From assembly GCA_963169645.1 (NCBI GenBank), contig CAUJCO010000013.1:719923-783922 (forward strand): a stretch of DNA of 64,000 nucleotides, in the 5' to 3' direction. The DNA is from Bacteroidota bacterium. GTDB lineage: Bacteria; Bacteroidota; Bacteroidia; Chitinophagales; JADIYW01. The notes below the pieces were generated by a model. It was given only the letters and a program-made list of their open reading frames with translations. It did not search any database and was not told the origin of the DNA. The position numbers and the translations under genes were made by a program. Of this stretch, positions 63,144-64,000 are shown piece by piece (position 1 is the stretch's first letter; every line of letters starts with the position of its first letter).

Positions 63144-64000
63144 TTAATTTTCCCAAACAATGGTGTTTGCATCTTTATACCAACGCTCGTAATGCGGTGC
63201 TTTTTCTTTTTCTAAAATATTGCGTTTTACTTTTAGAGTTGGTGTAATCATATTATTTTCTATTGTCCACTCCTCTTTCATAATCACTACTTTTTTTAAT
63301 CGTTCATGTTTTTCAAATTGTTGATTTACATCTTGCATCGATGTTTCTAAACTACTTTCTAATGTACGTTTATCTATGTTGTGAGCATCAGCAGATAGCA
63401 CGACCAATGCCATTGTTTGCGGTAAATTCATCCCAACTACGCAAACTTGCTCTATATGTGTATTTTTAGATAATTCCAATTCTATTGGAGCCGGAGCCAC
63501 ATATTTTCCTTTATCTGTTTTAAAAATGTCTTTCACGCGTCCGGTAATTTTCAAGAAATCCTCGTTGTCAATTTCGCCTTGGTCACCGGTTCGCAAAAAT
63601 CCATCTTCTGTAATGGTTTCTTTTGTTTTTTCGGGTTCTTTAAAATATTCCAACATGGTGGCTTCACTTCTAACTTGAATTTCGCCATCTTCAGCAATGC
63701 GTATTTCACAGCTCGGCATTGGTGTGCCTACACTACCGAGTTTCTTATGTCCTTTTCTGGTAAAGTGTGAGTACGCACAGTTTTCAGTCATGGCGTATGC
63801 TTCACAAATATCTATTCCCAATTTATCAAACCAAACCATGGTTGCAACCGGAAGTGGTGCGGCGCCGGTAAAAATATAATTTGCTTTATCTAATCCAAGC
63901 CCTTCTTTTATTTTTTTTCGGATGATGTTTTTTACAAACGGAATATTTAGCAAAATATCTAATTTACTTTGTGGCATTTTAGATAAAATTCCCATTTGGA
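63144..64000 (-). CDS. Long-chain acyl-CoA synthetase, C-terminal part (partial)
   Basis: AMP-forming ligase, truncated by the window edge at its N-terminal side. Present are YIFTGAAPLPVATMVWFDKLGI, the AMP motif EAYAMTENCAYS, the FLRTGDQGEID region with the conserved Asp, ITGRVKDIFKTDKGKYVAP, and a C-terminal MITPTLKVKRNIL with the catalytic Lys. This fits the FadD15-like long-chain group. The true start lies beyond 64000; it activates fatty acids to acyl-CoA. Confidence 0.87.
   Translation of the reverse strand, partial: QMGILSKMPQSKLDILLNIPFVKNIIRKKIKEGLGLDKANYIFTGAAPLPVATMVWFDKLGIDICEAYAMTENCAYSHFTRKGHKKLGSVGTPMPSCEIRIAEDGEIQVRSEATMLEYFKEPEKTKETITEDGFLRTGDQGEIDNEDFLKITGRVKDIFKTDKGKYVAPAPIELELSKNTHIEQVCVVGMNLPQTMALVVLSADAHNIDKRTLESSLETSMQDVNQQFEKHERLKKVVIMKEEWTIENNMITPTLKVKRNILEKEKAPHYERWYKDANTIVWEN

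Noticed and set aside
1-64000. CRISPR array, rRNA genes, prophage, intact insertion sequence, replication origin
   Set aside because: No regularly spaced repeats, rRNA-like sequence, transposase or integrase gene, or dnaA-box cluster was seen.

Overview
The window is AT-rich chromosomal DNA from a member of the Bacteroidota. This is judged from the gene families (eukaryote-type GSII glutamine synthetase, TIGR02757, DUF1015, lamin-tail/CHU-type surface protein), the near absence of Shine-Dalgarno sequences, and promoters of the form TTTG-N19..21-TAnnTTTG. A Chitinophagales- or Sphingobacteriales-like lineage is plausible, but the sequence alone does not settle it.

Layout. (1) 52-18452: a surface-polysaccharide region. 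A minus-strand operon (6433 down to 52) makes and transfers deoxyamino sugars (WecE-like and FdtB-like aminotransferases, FdtA-like ketoisomerase, two acyltransferases, two glycosyltransferases). Next come a 963-bp repeat-filled gap, a methyltransferase, a plus-strand run of five glycosyltransferases and an AsnB-type amidotransferase (8401-15437), and two multispanning GT-C/polymerase-like proteins. (2) 18433-30097: housekeeping and accessory genes, including a BASS transporter with a TauD-type dioxygenase, Tag, a SpoU methylase, tRNA-Asn, a PfkB kinase, a saccharopine-dehydrogenase-like protein with a papain-like protease, Asd, and a large secreted lamin-tail protein. (3) 30159-40257: two unrelated L,D-transpeptidase genes flank a defence cassette: HsdM-HsdS fusion, KilA-N protein, HsdR and an AbiGi-like protein. 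Two structured elements with matching parts bracket the cassette. (4) 40489-44421: a second glycan operon with GT2 enzymes, a sugar epimerase and a sulfotransferase. (5) 44470-57119: mixed housekeeping genes (RluA-type, PhyH, TIGR02757, PrsW, transsulfuration enzyme, DUF1015, S41 protease, LpxH-like, GSII, DLH, siroheme synthase N-domain). (6) 57186-61879: the rimP-nusA-infB operon. (7) The end holds two small unknown proteins and the 3' part of an acyl-CoA synthetase gene.

The most unusual signals are regulatory or structural. A 15-codon leader ORF with three consecutive Cys codons, followed by a terminator, lies before the transsulfuration gene. A terminator-shaped hairpin lies just after the rimP-nusA-infB promoter with no upstream gene to terminate. 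The paired hairpin elements around the defence cassette contain the same short modules in mirrored order. In HsdR, the lysine expected in the PD-(D/E)xK nuclease motif appears to be Asn.
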